This document shows positions 1 through 9,368 of a stretch of 36,242 nucleotides of DNA, piece by piece (the stretch's first letter is position 1; the number at the start of each line of letters is the position of its first letter). A program made the position numbers and the translations under genes. The notes below the pieces were generated by a model. The model was not told where the DNA came from. It saw only the letters and a list, made by a program, of their open reading frames with translations, and ran no database searches. The DNA lies in the IMG/VR virus record IMGVR_UViG_3300018045_000004, positions 1-36,242 of that record; one strand, given 5' to 3'. This DNA comes from a virus.

Positions 1-540
1 AACTATTGAATTAGTTTCAGAAATTAAATCATTATTGTCACCAATTACTGTATTAGCTGAGCCTTGATAAGCACCTGCTAAGATAGTGATTACTTCACCG
101 TTAGCTAGTGTAATAGTTGCGTCATCTAATAACTGTTTAGGAATGGTTGCTGTATAGGTGATTGTCCCACCAGTTTCAGGAATAGAAGTGGTAGCAGATA
201 ACGTGGTCGCTACTGTTTGTCCTGCATAACTAGCTTCAATAGTCCCTAAGTTATCTATAAAATTCCAACCGAAAGTGTTTGCGTTAAGCGTGGTTAGATC
301 ATCACCTCTCGCCGAAAACGTGAGTTGAGGTTGTAAATACGTGCCTGTGATTTTAACGTCACTACCAGTACCAGTGTTGACAAGGAACGTATCTGCACCG
401 ACTGTCGTTGTCACACTGTTCAACTTATACACAAACAGTCGAAGTGTGAACGGCATAAATGCGGTGTTGAACGGGTATAACCCACCTGCTGTCGGTACAT
501 TAGACGCACCGATGTTATCGCCTTTAAATAGTACCGACAT
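1..540 (-). CDS. Tail protein with adhesin-type Ig-like domain (partial, runs off left edge)
   Basis: An open frame of 180 codons begins with ATG at 540 and is still open at position 1, so the C-terminus is missing. Its first ~100 residues (starting MSVLFKGDNIGAS) match nothing I know. Residues ~115-175 read SIPETGGTITYTATI, then ATITLANGEVITI, then LAGAYQGSA. This is the pattern of the bacterial Ig-like repeats in large RTX/LapA-type adhesins. The gene is last in the visible late block, six bases after the 78-residue gene and downstream of the tail fibre, so a role in the tail tip or host attachment is inferred from fold and position. Further Ig repeats may lie outside the window. Confidence 0.7.
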   Translation of the reverse strand, partial: MSVLFKGDNIGASNVPTAGGLYPFNTAFMPFTLRLFVYKLNSVTTTVGADTFLVNTGTGSDVKITGTYLQPQLTFSARGDDLTTLNANTFGWNFIDNLGTIEASYAGQTVATTLSATTSIPETGGTITYTATIPKQLLDDATITLANGEVITILAGAYQGSANTVIGDNNDLISETNSIV

Positions 541-546
541 AGTTGA

Positions 547-783
547 TTACTCGTTATCTTTGTTTACATAAGTGTCTGATGTCGCGTAAGCATATAACGC
601 TTCACCGTCACCAACGAAGTGCATCTTCTCGCCACCGCCTACGGTGATACCTTTTGCACCACCAGTAGGTGGTGTCACAGGGTTCGCCATAGTCACTTTG
701 ATAGCGACGGCGGGTTGGAACGTACCTGACTCTATGTCAGTGTACAACTGTGTCCACGTGTTAGCTGTAATTGGAGTAGCCAT
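547..783 (-). CDS. Small tail-associated protein, unknown function
   Basis: A 78-residue protein beginning MATPITANTWTQLYTDIE. GAGGA lies about nine bases before the ATG. The middle is Gly/Pro rich (TPPTGGAKGITVGGGEK) and looks like a small beta-rich virion accessory protein. There is no signal peptide or membrane segment. It sits between the fibre-proximal 126-residue gene and the Ig-domain tail gene, with tight spacing downstream. Function is not recognised; a virion decoration or fibre-associated role is inference from position only. Confidence 0.65.
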   Translation of the reverse strand: MATPITANTWTQLYTDIESGTFQPAVAIKVTMANPVTPPTGGAKGITVGGGEKMHFVGDGEALYAYATSDTYVNKDNE

Positions 784-823
784 TTATTTCATCCTCTTGA
801 TATTTATACTAATTCTATCAAAT
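784..823 (-). promoter_or_regulatory. Weak promoter-like sequence and AT hairpin before the last tail genes
   Basis: The short gap on the minus strand contains TTTAAA, 18 bases, then TATAAA. This resembles a sigma70 promoter with a poor -35. The same stretch has an inverted repeat TTGATA...TATCAA with a 13-base spacer. It could boost the last tail genes or be incidental AT-rich sequence. Confidence 0.3.
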
Positions 824-1204
824 CTATTTAAAGAACGCATTACGTTTATTAACAAACCAGTTGGCGAAGGGTTCAAACGTTACTGGCGTTAACGCCAGTA
901 CTTGACCATTTGACAACAAAAGGTTAGTTGAAGTCTCGCCACGCGCAAACGCTCTTTCAATTTGCATGACCGCCAAAGCGTCTGCTGATTTGAACGGGAC
1001 GGTCACACCTGTATCTGCGTATTCTTCCCCCAACGCTTTTAAATCAACCGGAACTTCGACAGGCGTGTACGGCGCAATCACACCACCATTTAACTCAAAC
1101 TCTTTAATTAGTTTGTAATGTCGGTTATCAACGTCGTCTGGTACAACCATTGACCCGTTGACTAAATAACCGTTCTCTAATTCTTCTACTGTAGTAATTT
1201 CCAT
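824..1204 (-). CDS. Fibre-proximal small protein, unknown (possible fibre accessory or chaperone)
   Basis: A 126-residue acidic protein beginning MEITTVEELENGYLVNGS. I chose the ATG at 1204 because GCGGAG lies eight bases upstream; an in-frame ATG at 1219 would overlap the fibre gene more and has no good ribosome binding site. Residues ~50-60 (TPVEVPVDLKALGEEYAD) and an aromatic C-terminus (FEPFANWFVNKRNAFFK) are the only visible landmarks. It lies directly after the tail fibre gene, a position often taken by fibre assembly proteins, but no family signature is visible. The role is inference. Confidence 0.65.
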   Translation of the reverse strand: MEITTVEELENGYLVNGSMVVPDDVDNRHYKLIKEFELNGGVIAPYTPVEVPVDLKALGEEYADTGVTVPFKSADALAVMQIERAFARGETSTNLLLSNGQVLALTPVTFEPFANWFVNKRNAFFK

Positions 1205-1205
1205 C

Positions 1206-2594
1206 TTATAGCTCCGCATCTAAAGTTGCGTTAAATTTCCAGCCACAGACCCCGTTGACCGCTGGATTTAAATAAATATTAAAACGTCCGCTACCGATGT
1301 CGTACACACCTTTGTCAGTTAAGTTGTTCTGTAGTACATCCACTGTTGTTATTGTCGGAGCACTTCTCATTTCCATCTTATAGACGACAGGTATTTTTGC
1401 CCACGCGCCGGTCTCTGCGTAACCTTGGAAGTCAATAGCGTTTATAACTTGGTAGTACTGTTGACAACTAGCGACCTCGTTACCAGTGTTGACGTAGTGG
1501 TAGTCGGTAGCGATTACACCTTCCTCTACTTGCGCTTCTTCGTATTGAATGTACCCACCGCTCCAATTTAACGTGCTGCCACCTGCTAACCTCCCAGTGT
1601 TTTCTGTGATACCTGCCCCTACAACCCAAACAAACTCATAAGCAATGAAAGATGTTACATCAAATGTGAAACCGCTAAGGTCTTCAGGTTGGAACGTGAC
1701 TTGAATATCGTTATTCCCTGCGTCAAGTATTACTTGTTGATGAACACCTAGCGAATCAACACCTGTCACATGTGACACATATCGACCTATGTTAACTGTC
1801 CTAGATATACTTGAGTAAATCTTAACACTTAGCGTTATTGATTTACCACTATGTTGAATTGGATTTTCGATCTTTTGTAAATCAGTTTGCACTACGTCCT
1901 CATTCACGTACGAGGTAGCGTCTCCGACTTTTTTAAGCCCGTATTTCTGGTTACTCATAACCGCAGGTTCACGAGATACTAAGAGATTAGGAAGAGCGAT
2001 ACTCCCAGAAACCGCCCAACGGTCGGCTGTGAACCCGTTCGAAGTAAAAGAGGTACCGCGTTGCCATACGTTGAACGCTCCGTTGATTAACATGTTACGG
2101 CCTGACAAGAACTGATTGACAGTTTGGTTCTCAACGTTTGTCACTTCAACTTCGCTGACTTCAATACCATCACCGTTCTGGTTGATACGTAGGAATTTTA
2201 AAGCGTCCCCGTTATCCACGTCAGGCAAACTTAACGTCTGCGAACCTACTGGGGTTTTCGCCGCACGACCCACTTCTGTTGAAATTTCTTGTACCATTCG
2301 AACCGTCTTGTCCAACGTTGCTTCGTGCGTCTCAGCTGGGAACGCATCGAAAGGAACAAAATCAGTAGTTTGTTCAAACGGTGATTCACGGCGAATAGTT
2401 AAAATTGCGCCTGTCGTTGGTGCTGAATCAAGTGTTAACGTCTGTCCTGCGACACTGTATCCGCTCGACCATTTAACACCATCGACGTAAAGTTTTACGT
2501 CACCTACCGCGTCATATGTAAATGTGAATGGGTAATCTAATACCACGGAGTTAGCCACATGACTTACTTGTGGGGTTTCTACTGCCTGAGTCAT
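1206..2594 (-). CDS. Tail fibre protein with T7-fibre-like N-terminal domain
   Basis: A 462-residue protein. Residues ~20-105 contain FTFTYDAVGDVKLYVDG, then LTIRRESPFEQTTDF and ATLDKTVRMVQEIS, the pattern of the T7 gp17-like tail-fibre N-terminal domain that attaches fibres to the tail. Residues ~165-195 carry GRNMLINGAFNVWQRGTS and ADRW, a motif common at the start of phage fibre carbohydrate-binding modules. The rest is beta-rich and probably forms the receptor-binding trimer. AGGAGG lies about ten bases before the ATG. The gene sits after the three ejection proteins, as in T7-like virions. The N-terminal assignment is strong; host receptor specificity cannot be read. Confidence 0.9.
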   Translation of the reverse strand: MTQAVETPQVSHVANSVVLDYPFTFTYDAVGDVKLYVDGVKWSSGYSVAGQTLTLDSAPTTGAILTIRRESPFEQTTDFVPFDAFPAETHEATLDKTVRMVQEISTEVGRAAKTPVGSQTLSLPDVDNGDALKFLRINQNGDGIEVSEVEVTNVENQTVNQFLSGRNMLINGAFNVWQRGTSFTSNGFTADRWAVSGSIALPNLLVSREPAVMSNQKYGLKKVGDATSYVNEDVVQTDLQKIENPIQHSGKSITLSVKIYSSISRTVNIGRYVSHVTGVDSLGVHQQVILDAGNNDIQVTFQPEDLSGFTFDVTSFIAYEFVWVVGAGITENTGRLAGGSTLNWSGGYIQYEEAQVEEGVIATDYHYVNTGNEVASCQQYYQVINAIDFQGYAETGAWAKIPVVYKMEMRSAPTITTVDVLQNNLTDKGVYDIGSGRFNIYLNPAVNGVCGWKFNATLDAEL

Positions 2595-2611
2595 GTCAAT
2601 GACCTCCTCTA

Positions 2612-5600
2612 TTATTTAACTGCATCTGCGATAACACCTTCACCACGTAACTCATTGTACCAATTAAGCCCATACAAGTTCTGTAAAGGTACGAACCTCA
2701 TAGCTGCTTCAGTGTTCGCTTGTGTGAAATTACCTTCACTAGCCGCATACGCCAATCGCCCCATGTCGTTCACACGTGCTGGGGTGACACCCAAAATAGA
2801 TGTCGCTAAGTTTTGTGCTGAGTATCGAGAACTGTCTGTCGGTAAACCTAAAGGTTTATACACCGACACCTCGCCACCTGTTGCCTTCTCAGCTAAAAGG
2901 TTTAAGTTAGATACAATCGCTAACGCACCGCTTCGGTCGATACCTTCTCGTATCAATTTATCGGTATCATCGAAATCAACTTCATTACCTTTCGCCAACT
3001 CTTTAAGAATGTACGATGTTGTACCCATCGCAACCATTCCCATCAACCCAACGTAGGTGTTGATGTTGTCCGCACGTTGCACGCCGGAAATCATCAATGA
3101 TTGGGTTGCCGCCATAGACCATGATAAGAACTGCCCTACCACTGAGCCGGTGGTTGTTCGCATAAACAATGGTAACTGGCCTGCGCCCGGAGAAATGACT
3201 GTGTTCAATGCTACCTTGTTTACCGCAGATAGGTACGCACTTCGAGCGTCAGCGTCCCATTTTTCTAACGCAGGTAGATGTGCGTACTCGCCGCCCTGAT
3301 CGCCGTGCTTAATCATCTGCGCTTTGAACCCTTCGAACATTTCTTTACTGATACCGGACTGCGCTAAAGTCTCTAAGTCAAGACGACTTAATTCCCCTTT
3401 GCGCGCCATAGCCAACATGGTTGTGTGGAATTGCCCAACAATCATGGTCTTGGCTGAAGCGTTGAATAAGTTCATACCATTGAGCGTGTAGAACCCGTCA
3501 ACCGCAACAGTAGTGTGCCGATTGTATTTCGTCCATGTTGCGTTCGCTGTATCTGAACGGGCTAATGCCGTCGCCGCACTGGATAAAGATAAATCTAAAT
3601 TAGCCGCCGCAACTCGGCCTTGCTCCTTCATCGCTTTTCTGAAAGCAGGGTCGATCGCAAGTTTCGCTATGTTTTTAAGATATGAACCGATACCCATTCG
3701 TACAATTGGAATCATAACATCAGGTAAGGCTGATAACACTACGCCACCCATCAGAGACAACGTGTTCACAGCTTTAATACTGTGTGCCGCGTTTACCCAT
3801 GCTGAATTAGGGTCTGAAGGCACACCATACGTCCCGTATAACACGTCACGTACTGCAACTAAATCTCTAGGTACGGACTCTCGTTCACGTACCAATCGTT
3901 TACGTTCTCTTGGTTTCAAGTCAGTACGTGCCAACTGTTGGGCGTATTCATCATCAATTTCTTTCAACGCACCTTGCATGTGAATATCGCCGAACATTTC
4001 AGCAACCACAATTTTAGGGTACATGTCGTTGTAGTAACGGGACTGAACTTCCAATACATCTTTAACCATAAAGTCGTTGAAGTATTTAGAAGGTAAGTCG
4101 AACCCTCGCGCTTGACTTGCTGTCGCTTGGCTCGCGATTGATTCTGGTGCGGCTCCGTTGAACTGACGAGTGGTTAAGTTGCTCCACCAATCGTTAGCGT
4201 GAGTACGCACATCAACTTCGTCCGCATCAAAGAATTTGGTTTGATAATCGTTGAACGAAATATCAGGTTCGTATCTGTCGATTTTGACCGAACGGCGTTC
4301 GAGTGTTTTAATTTCTTTATCGATACCTGCGATTTCTTTTTCAGCCGCACGAACGTCTTCAGCAGATTTGGCAACACGCGATTCGTCTAAAATCTTCACG
4401 AACGCGCTACGGTCATCATACAAGCGTTTCAAATCGCTGTTCAGAATATCAACATCATCCTGCCACTCTTTATGACTACCGTACTCTTTATTAGACTTCG
4501 CCATGTCAATGTCGTATTGTTTCTGAGCGCGGATAGCATTTTCTGTGTTCCATGCTTTAATGTACGTTTCAATAAACTGACCATGTTTCAGTTCCAATTC
4601 ACCGAAATCCCACGCGTGGTGAGAATACGACTCGTCCGCTCTCATATCCGTTGCGACACGCTCTTCAGGTATCAAACCTTTCTGACGTAAGAAGTCGTTC
4701 ATCTCACCGTCTTCAATCAACTTACGGGTTTCTGGCGATAACTCAGAATAACGATTCACTGATGCAATATCTTTTTGCAACCACGGTTTAGGTGAGTCAG
4801 AGAAGTCGATACCGCGCAACCATTTTAATCTGTCCGTCACACGCTTCTTACCGGCCTGTTCTGGCATGTCTAATGATAATCTGAAGGGTGACGTGACCTC
4901 GTTGACCATACCTACGTTAAATGCTCTCTCAAGCATTTCCTGATCAATCTCACGAATCTGTTTAGCTAGTTCAGCGACTTGGGGGATTTCATGTTTGTCA
5001 CCTTCGTTACGTGCTTTGAAAACTTCCTCTCTGAACTCTTTCGAACTCAGCGTCGCGTTTTCATTTTCAGCTTTGTACACCGCATACAGTTCGTCACTGG
5101 CGATACGCACCTTGTCTGTGTTACCTAATTTGGCTTGTCGGATAATCGTCTCAGCACTCGCGCCCGGTGTCAGACCTTGCGAATACATATTACGCATCAC
5201 CATATCGTCCATCAACTTCATGCCGTACAATCTGGCTTTGGTGTTCTGTGCTGTGGCGACGCGCAGAGATGGGGACATTTGTTTGAACACACCAACGAAG
5301 TTCGGAAGTTTGACTTCCAGTCCTTTCATCTGCGCTTCACGTAATCCAAATTCCCATTCGTCTCTAGTGATGGTACCGCTGTTCAAGTCTTCGTCCAGTT
5401 TGGTACGGACTTCCTGTGGGATGATCGTACCTAAGAAGTCGTCACCTTGACGACCTGTCACTTCAGCTGCACCCGCTGATGTTTCACCATACAATGCCTT
5501 GATGTCGATCTGTAACGCTTCTTCAGCTTCACCTAACATCTTCTTGGTCTTCGCGTCTTTGAACTTACCTAACGCCCCTACAATCCCTGCTGTCATCGCT

Positions 5601-6178
5601 GTTGATGCAGTCACAGCAAACAACGACTCTTCGAGTGTTCGGGTCTCTTGGGTAGCATGTAATGCCAATTCCCCTGCGGCGACGGGCGCGGCTACGTTTA
5701 TACCTAACTTCAATGCTTGATGCACTCTAGCCCCTGCACCAATTACAGGTAAGAAGTTTTCAGGACTAACCATTCCTGCCGCAAACATTGCCGGATAAGA
5801 AACCCATCCGGACGCTTCGTCTAGTATTTTCTGGTCTTCTAATTCTTTATCGTATGATTTGATTTTGAAATCTAGTTCGCGCTTTGAACGAGCGTCAGCG
5901 AAACGTACATTATTCTTCGCGTAACCTTCGTACTCTGGTTTCTGCAACTCAGTTAACGGATTGAATACACCGCTCAAATAGTCATCACGCTCAGAGTCGG
6001 TCAATGTTGGCGCACCTTTCTGATACGCACGATACGAGAACAACAAGTTCTCACGATTCATTGCTGAACCAATTGTGTCATACGCTGAAGGTATTTCTTT
6101 TTCCGGCACGTAAGGTTCGATGTACTGAACACCAGACATTTTAGCCATATCTTCTACTGGCGTTAAATATGTCTTCAT
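2612..6178 (-). CDS. Large internal virion (ejection) protein, gp16-like position
   Basis: A 1188-residue protein, the largest in the window, with long charged helices (residues ~380-640) and hydrophobic or amphipathic segments near ~135-205 and ~800-1010. In T7-like phages the third and largest ejection protein (gp16) sits here and helps move DNA across the cell envelope; size, order and composition agree. I do not see an N-terminal lytic transglycosylase catalytic motif, unlike T7 gp16. The ATG overlaps the stop of the 852-residue gene (ATGA), so translation is probably coupled. The assignment rests on synteny and length rather than clear sequence motifs. Confidence 0.75.
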   Translation of the reverse strand: MKTYLTPVEDMAKMSGVQYIEPYVPEKEIPSAYDTIGSAMNRENLLFSYRAYQKGAPTLTDSERDDYLSGVFNPLTELQKPEYEGYAKNNVRFADARSKRELDFKIKSYDKELEDQKILDEASGWVSYPAMFAAGMVSPENFLPVIGAGARVHQALKLGINVAAPVAAGELALHATQETRTLEESLFAVTASTAMTAGIVGALGKFKDAKTKKMLGEAEEALQIDIKALYGETSAGAAEVTGRQGDDFLGTIIPQEVRTKLDEDLNSGTITRDEWEFGLREAQMKGLEVKLPNFVGVFKQMSPSLRVATAQNTKARLYGMKLMDDMVMRNMYSQGLTPGASAETIIRQAKLGNTDKVRIASDELYAVYKAENENATLSSKEFREEVFKARNEGDKHEIPQVAELAKQIREIDQEMLERAFNVGMVNEVTSPFRLSLDMPEQAGKKRVTDRLKWLRGIDFSDSPKPWLQKDIASVNRYSELSPETRKLIEDGEMNDFLRQKGLIPEERVATDMRADESYSHHAWDFGELELKHGQFIETYIKAWNTENAIRAQKQYDIDMAKSNKEYGSHKEWQDDVDILNSDLKRLYDDRSAFVKILDESRVAKSAEDVRAAEKEIAGIDKEIKTLERRSVKIDRYEPDISFNDYQTKFFDADEVDVRTHANDWWSNLTTRQFNGAAPESIASQATASQARGFDLPSKYFNDFMVKDVLEVQSRYYNDMYPKIVVAEMFGDIHMQGALKEIDDEYAQQLARTDLKPRERKRLVRERESVPRDLVAVRDVLYGTYGVPSDPNSAWVNAAHSIKAVNTLSLMGGVVLSALPDVMIPIVRMGIGSYLKNIAKLAIDPAFRKAMKEQGRVAAANLDLSLSSAATALARSDTANATWTKYNRHTTVAVDGFYTLNGMNLFNASAKTMIVGQFHTTMLAMARKGELSRLDLETLAQSGISKEMFEGFKAQMIKHGDQGGEYAHLPALEKWDADARSAYLSAVNKVALNTVISPGAGQLPLFMRTTTGSVVGQFLSWSMAATQSLMISGVQRADNINTYVGLMGMVAMGTTSYILKELAKGNEVDFDDTDKLIREGIDRSGALAIVSNLNLLAEKATGGEVSVYKPLGLPTDSSRYSAQNLATSILGVTPARVNDMGRLAYAASEGNFTQANTEAAMRFVPLQNLYGLNWYNELRGEGVIADAVK

Positions 6179-8733
6179 TCGTCATACTCCCCGAACACTT
6201 TCCGCTCCATCGCGCCGACCACTGCTCCGTCTAATACAAAGTCCAACACGCCTGTCGCAACACCTGTTACAGAATCTTTGATTCTAAGAATGTCACCAAT
6301 TTCGTTAGAGAACGCTTCGCCAGAACGGAAACCTTCATTGGTCATAGTTGTTTCTCTTTCACGATATGCAGTCGCCGCTTGTTGGCGTTGCTTAACACTG
6401 TATTGTTTCCACGCCTGCGTTTCATCGAAACGTGGTTGCCACTCGATTAGCTGACCACTTTCTTTATCCATCACGTATTCGCCGGTGTCTCTATCGACAA
6501 TGTTATAACGCACCACACCGCTCAGTGCAGAGTAATTAGGTGACGATACTTCTAGTAGTTCAATATCGTCTGGGTCTAAGTCCAATCCTTGCGACTCGTT
6601 CACTGCTTTGACGAAACCTTTATATGATTCACCAATCCACATATCTGGTGTGAAGTTTGGGTCACGTGCATCGGCGTAAGTGTTCTGCACTCTCACACCA
6701 GGAGCGAACTTCATCGCATCACCAGTTGAAGGGTGTTTACCATATAAACCTAACACGTGTTCTGATGCCACGCGCTTGGCTATAAAGTCGTTATTGATGC
6801 TCGAATATACTTCGATATATTTATCTCTGAAATCGTCGCCCGCTTGTTTGTGAATCGCAGTTTCACCGAAGATGCTAGAATCAAAATCCATCTCCAATTC
6901 ACTAGTCAGGTAATCCATCGCACCTTCGTTCGTCATATTGATTTTTGCGTGTTCAATACGTTGGGGTTTCTGCGCCGCCAACTTAGGGTCGGTGTTGAAT
7001 TTAATAGCGTCAGTCAACGTGTTACGTAACGACGTGTCATCTGGGAAACCTGCTGACAAATGGGCGTTTACAATATCGACCAACTTCTGTTCATCTTCGC
7101 CTAAACCTAATTGGCGTGGCGTAACCACGTAACCTTTGTCGGTCGCCATTAGACCGTTGATGGTTTTTACAGTGTCAATGATTTGATCAGGATTGACACT
7201 AGTCAGTCCTGACTTTAAAAACTGTTGCCCGACTTTAGGCATATAACGGCTGTTGTGTGCGGCTTCGCCCATGACAACCCAGAACTGATCTTTCGTTTCT
7301 GGGTTGGTTGGTGTTAAACCGTTTTCAATTAACAACTTATCCACCGTAAAGTCAATCGCTTCGCGGTCTTCTGCTGTCGCCGCGACAGGTAATGCGCCGT
7401 TTACAAACAATTTACCGCGCTCATTTTTGTATGCTAGTTCAATTTGCTGTTTAGCTTCAACCATATAAGACGATAAGTAATCACCTAACTTGTTCACCAA
7501 CTGACGCTTATCGTCATGTGACGATAAACCTAACGATTCTGGTGACGCGCCGTCCAACGTTGATAACATTTTAGTAACAACGTTCGCTTTGGTTGTGGCG
7601 GTCTGCTCACCGTCATTGCGCACCATGTCGATGATTTGCGCCTGTTTCTCAAACACTGCGTCAACTTCTTTACCGCTACCCGCTTTCGACATCGCTTTTA
7701 GGTCACGGTTGGCGGCATTAAATAACGAGTTGAATTTACCCATCAACTCTGTCGCTTGTTTCTCAGTCGCTAATCCGATGTCACCGATAGGTAACATCAA
7801 CTCTTTCATGGTAGTCGAAGCTAACTGTTTAACCTTATTAGGATTGCCTTGTTGTAACTCGAACGTTGCTTGTTTGACTGTGTTCAGATACCCATCGATT
7901 GAATACTGAACAGTCTCTCGCTTCAACTGGCTACGTGCTTGGTCGCTCATAAACGGAGTTTTACTAGGGTCATCAAAATCTTTAATGAGTTGACCGCGTT
8001 GTTCCGCGCTTAGAGTTGGAATCGCTTCTTTAATACCCGTGTACTGCGCTTCTTGCGCAATACCCTGTGTCAATTTGTTTGCTTGTTCTTGTGTGATTAC
8101 GCCAGTCTTTTGACCACGCGCCACTGAGTTCATCGCACCGTCGAAGTCGCCTGAACGCATCTGAGTATCGATTGCTTTGAGAGACTGTTCACTGTTGAAA
8201 TCGTGCAACATCGTAGCAGTCGCTTGACTTGCTTTTTGCAATGCGCCGGTTTTAACCTTGCCGATCTCAAGTTTGATTTTGTCTTGTAATAACGAACTCT
8301 TACCCTCAACCAGTCGGTCTTCGACTTGTTGAAGGTATTGATTGTATTCTTGGTTAGACAATGGGGCACGAGATTCCATTGTTGTCACACCTGTAACTGG
8401 GTCTACAACTTCTGTGACCGTAGCGGCGTCGGTGCCGAACTTATTGGTCAACCCCATGTTGGCGGCATCAGTGTACGTGTTAACCGCTGACGCTACTTCA
8501 GCGTTAGCCCAACTACTGTACGCATCCAGTCCAATATTAGCGGCTGTGGTGAACATTTTAAAGTTGGTCGCACGATTAGCCGCGTCGATACGAATATCCG
8601 ACGCTTCAGCACTCACCTTTGCAGACTCTACACCCAACGCACCACTTTGTTGGCTACGCGCAAGCGATGTCGAGACTCGCCCCATTGAAGGAGAACCTGC
8701 GGCGTTAGGTATTTCTGGTAGTTTAATTGCCAT
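6175..8733 (-). CDS. Internal virion (ejection) protein, gp15-like position
   Basis: An 852-residue protein, largely helical and Ala/Gln/Lys rich, with many repeated helical segments (for example ANRATNFKMFTTAANIGLDA near residue 55). No membrane span or enzyme motif is visible. It lies between the small hydrophobic ejection protein and the 1188-residue one. That is the gp14-gp15-gp16 order of T7-like ejection proteins, which form a trans-periplasmic channel. It shares an ATGA overlap with the next gene. Family membership is inferred from order, length and helical composition. Confidence 0.75.
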   Translation of the reverse strand: MAIKLPEIPNAAGSPSMGRVSTSLARSQQSGALGVESAKVSAEASDIRIDAANRATNFKMFTTAANIGLDAYSSWANAEVASAVNTYTDAANMGLTNKFGTDAATVTEVVDPVTGVTTMESRAPLSNQEYNQYLQQVEDRLVEGKSSLLQDKIKLEIGKVKTGALQKASQATATMLHDFNSEQSLKAIDTQMRSGDFDGAMNSVARGQKTGVITQEQANKLTQGIAQEAQYTGIKEAIPTLSAEQRGQLIKDFDDPSKTPFMSDQARSQLKRETVQYSIDGYLNTVKQATFELQQGNPNKVKQLASTTMKELMLPIGDIGLATEKQATELMGKFNSLFNAANRDLKAMSKAGSGKEVDAVFEKQAQIIDMVRNDGEQTATTKANVVTKMLSTLDGASPESLGLSSHDDKRQLVNKLGDYLSSYMVEAKQQIELAYKNERGKLFVNGALPVAATAEDREAIDFTVDKLLIENGLTPTNPETKDQFWVVMGEAAHNSRYMPKVGQQFLKSGLTSVNPDQIIDTVKTINGLMATDKGYVVTPRQLGLGEDEQKLVDIVNAHLSAGFPDDTSLRNTLTDAIKFNTDPKLAAQKPQRIEHAKINMTNEGAMDYLTSELEMDFDSSIFGETAIHKQAGDDFRDKYIEVYSSINNDFIAKRVASEHVLGLYGKHPSTGDAMKFAPGVRVQNTYADARDPNFTPDMWIGESYKGFVKAVNESQGLDLDPDDIELLEVSSPNYSALSGVVRYNIVDRDTGEYVMDKESGQLIEWQPRFDETQAWKQYSVKQRQQAATAYRERETTMTNEGFRSGEAFSNEIGDILRIKDSVTGVATGVLDFVLDGAVVGAMERKVFGEYDE

Positions 8734-8742
8734 TTGTCATCC

Positions 8743-9363
8743 TTATCCGAAAAGTCCGCCGAAAACAGCACCGACTGCACCACCGACTAAAGTACCTACA
8801 CCGGGTACTATTGAACCTATCGCCGCGCCTGTCGCCATACCAGACATTACGCTACTCTTCTTAGATTGGTCTGCCGCCGCTTCAGCTTGTTCGATAGTCA
8901 TGTTGTTGGTGATTGCAAAACGCTCTGCATCGGTGTCGATTTGTTCTTGTGTGATTACTGATTCTAACGCGGCGATTTCACTTTGAGAATTAGCCGCCAT
9001 TGTTACAAAGTCCATCTCTTTCTGATAAGACGCAGTAAGACTCTGGATATGTTGATTGATGTTAGATGATGACACTTGAATACCAGAACCCGCCGCGATA
9101 CCTTTACTCTTGGCAATGTTCTGTTCAGCAGTGAGTTGCAAAGAGTCTAACGTCTTCTGCGCTTCAGTCTGAATATTCTTGATGTTCATCTCACCCAGTT
9201 GGGTGGACGACAACCCTTCCTCTGCTGTTCTTTCCGCTTCTCTAATGTACCCACTTGGAGTATGAGAAAACGGTGTATCAACTTTCGTGTAAGGATTACC
9301 AGAAATAGACGGTATTGTTTGGGCAATGTTTTGCACCGCCTGACCTATTAGCGAACCTACCAT
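8743..9363 (-). CDS. Small internal virion (ejection) protein, gp14-like
   Basis: A 206-residue protein. The middle is helical and Gln/Glu/Ser rich. The last ~30 residues form a Gly/Ala-rich hydrophobic glycine-zipper segment (GMATGAAIGSIVPGVGT, then LVGGAVGAVFGGLFG) that could insert into a membrane. T7 gp14 has similar size and forms the outer-membrane part of the ejection channel, and the gene order matches. It starts six bases after the nozzle gene and ends nine bases before the next ejection protein, so all three are co-transcribed. Function is inferred from synteny plus the membrane-active C-terminus. Confidence 0.75.
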   Translation of the reverse strand: MVGSLIGQAVQNIAQTIPSISGNPYTKVDTPFSHTPSGYIREAERTAEEGLSSTQLGEMNIKNIQTEAQKTLDSLQLTAEQNIAKSKGIAAGSGIQVSSSNINQHIQSLTASYQKEMDFVTMAANSQSEIAALESVITQEQIDTDAERFAITNNMTIEQAEAAADQSKKSSVMSGMATGAAIGSIVPGVGTLVGGAVGAVFGGLFG

Positions 9364-9368
9364 TTTGT

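Noticed and set aside
8342-8986. Long open frame on the plus strand inside the ejection-protein genes
   Set aside because: It lies wholly antisense to two well-supported leftward genes, spans their junction, has no good ribosome binding site and resembles no protein.
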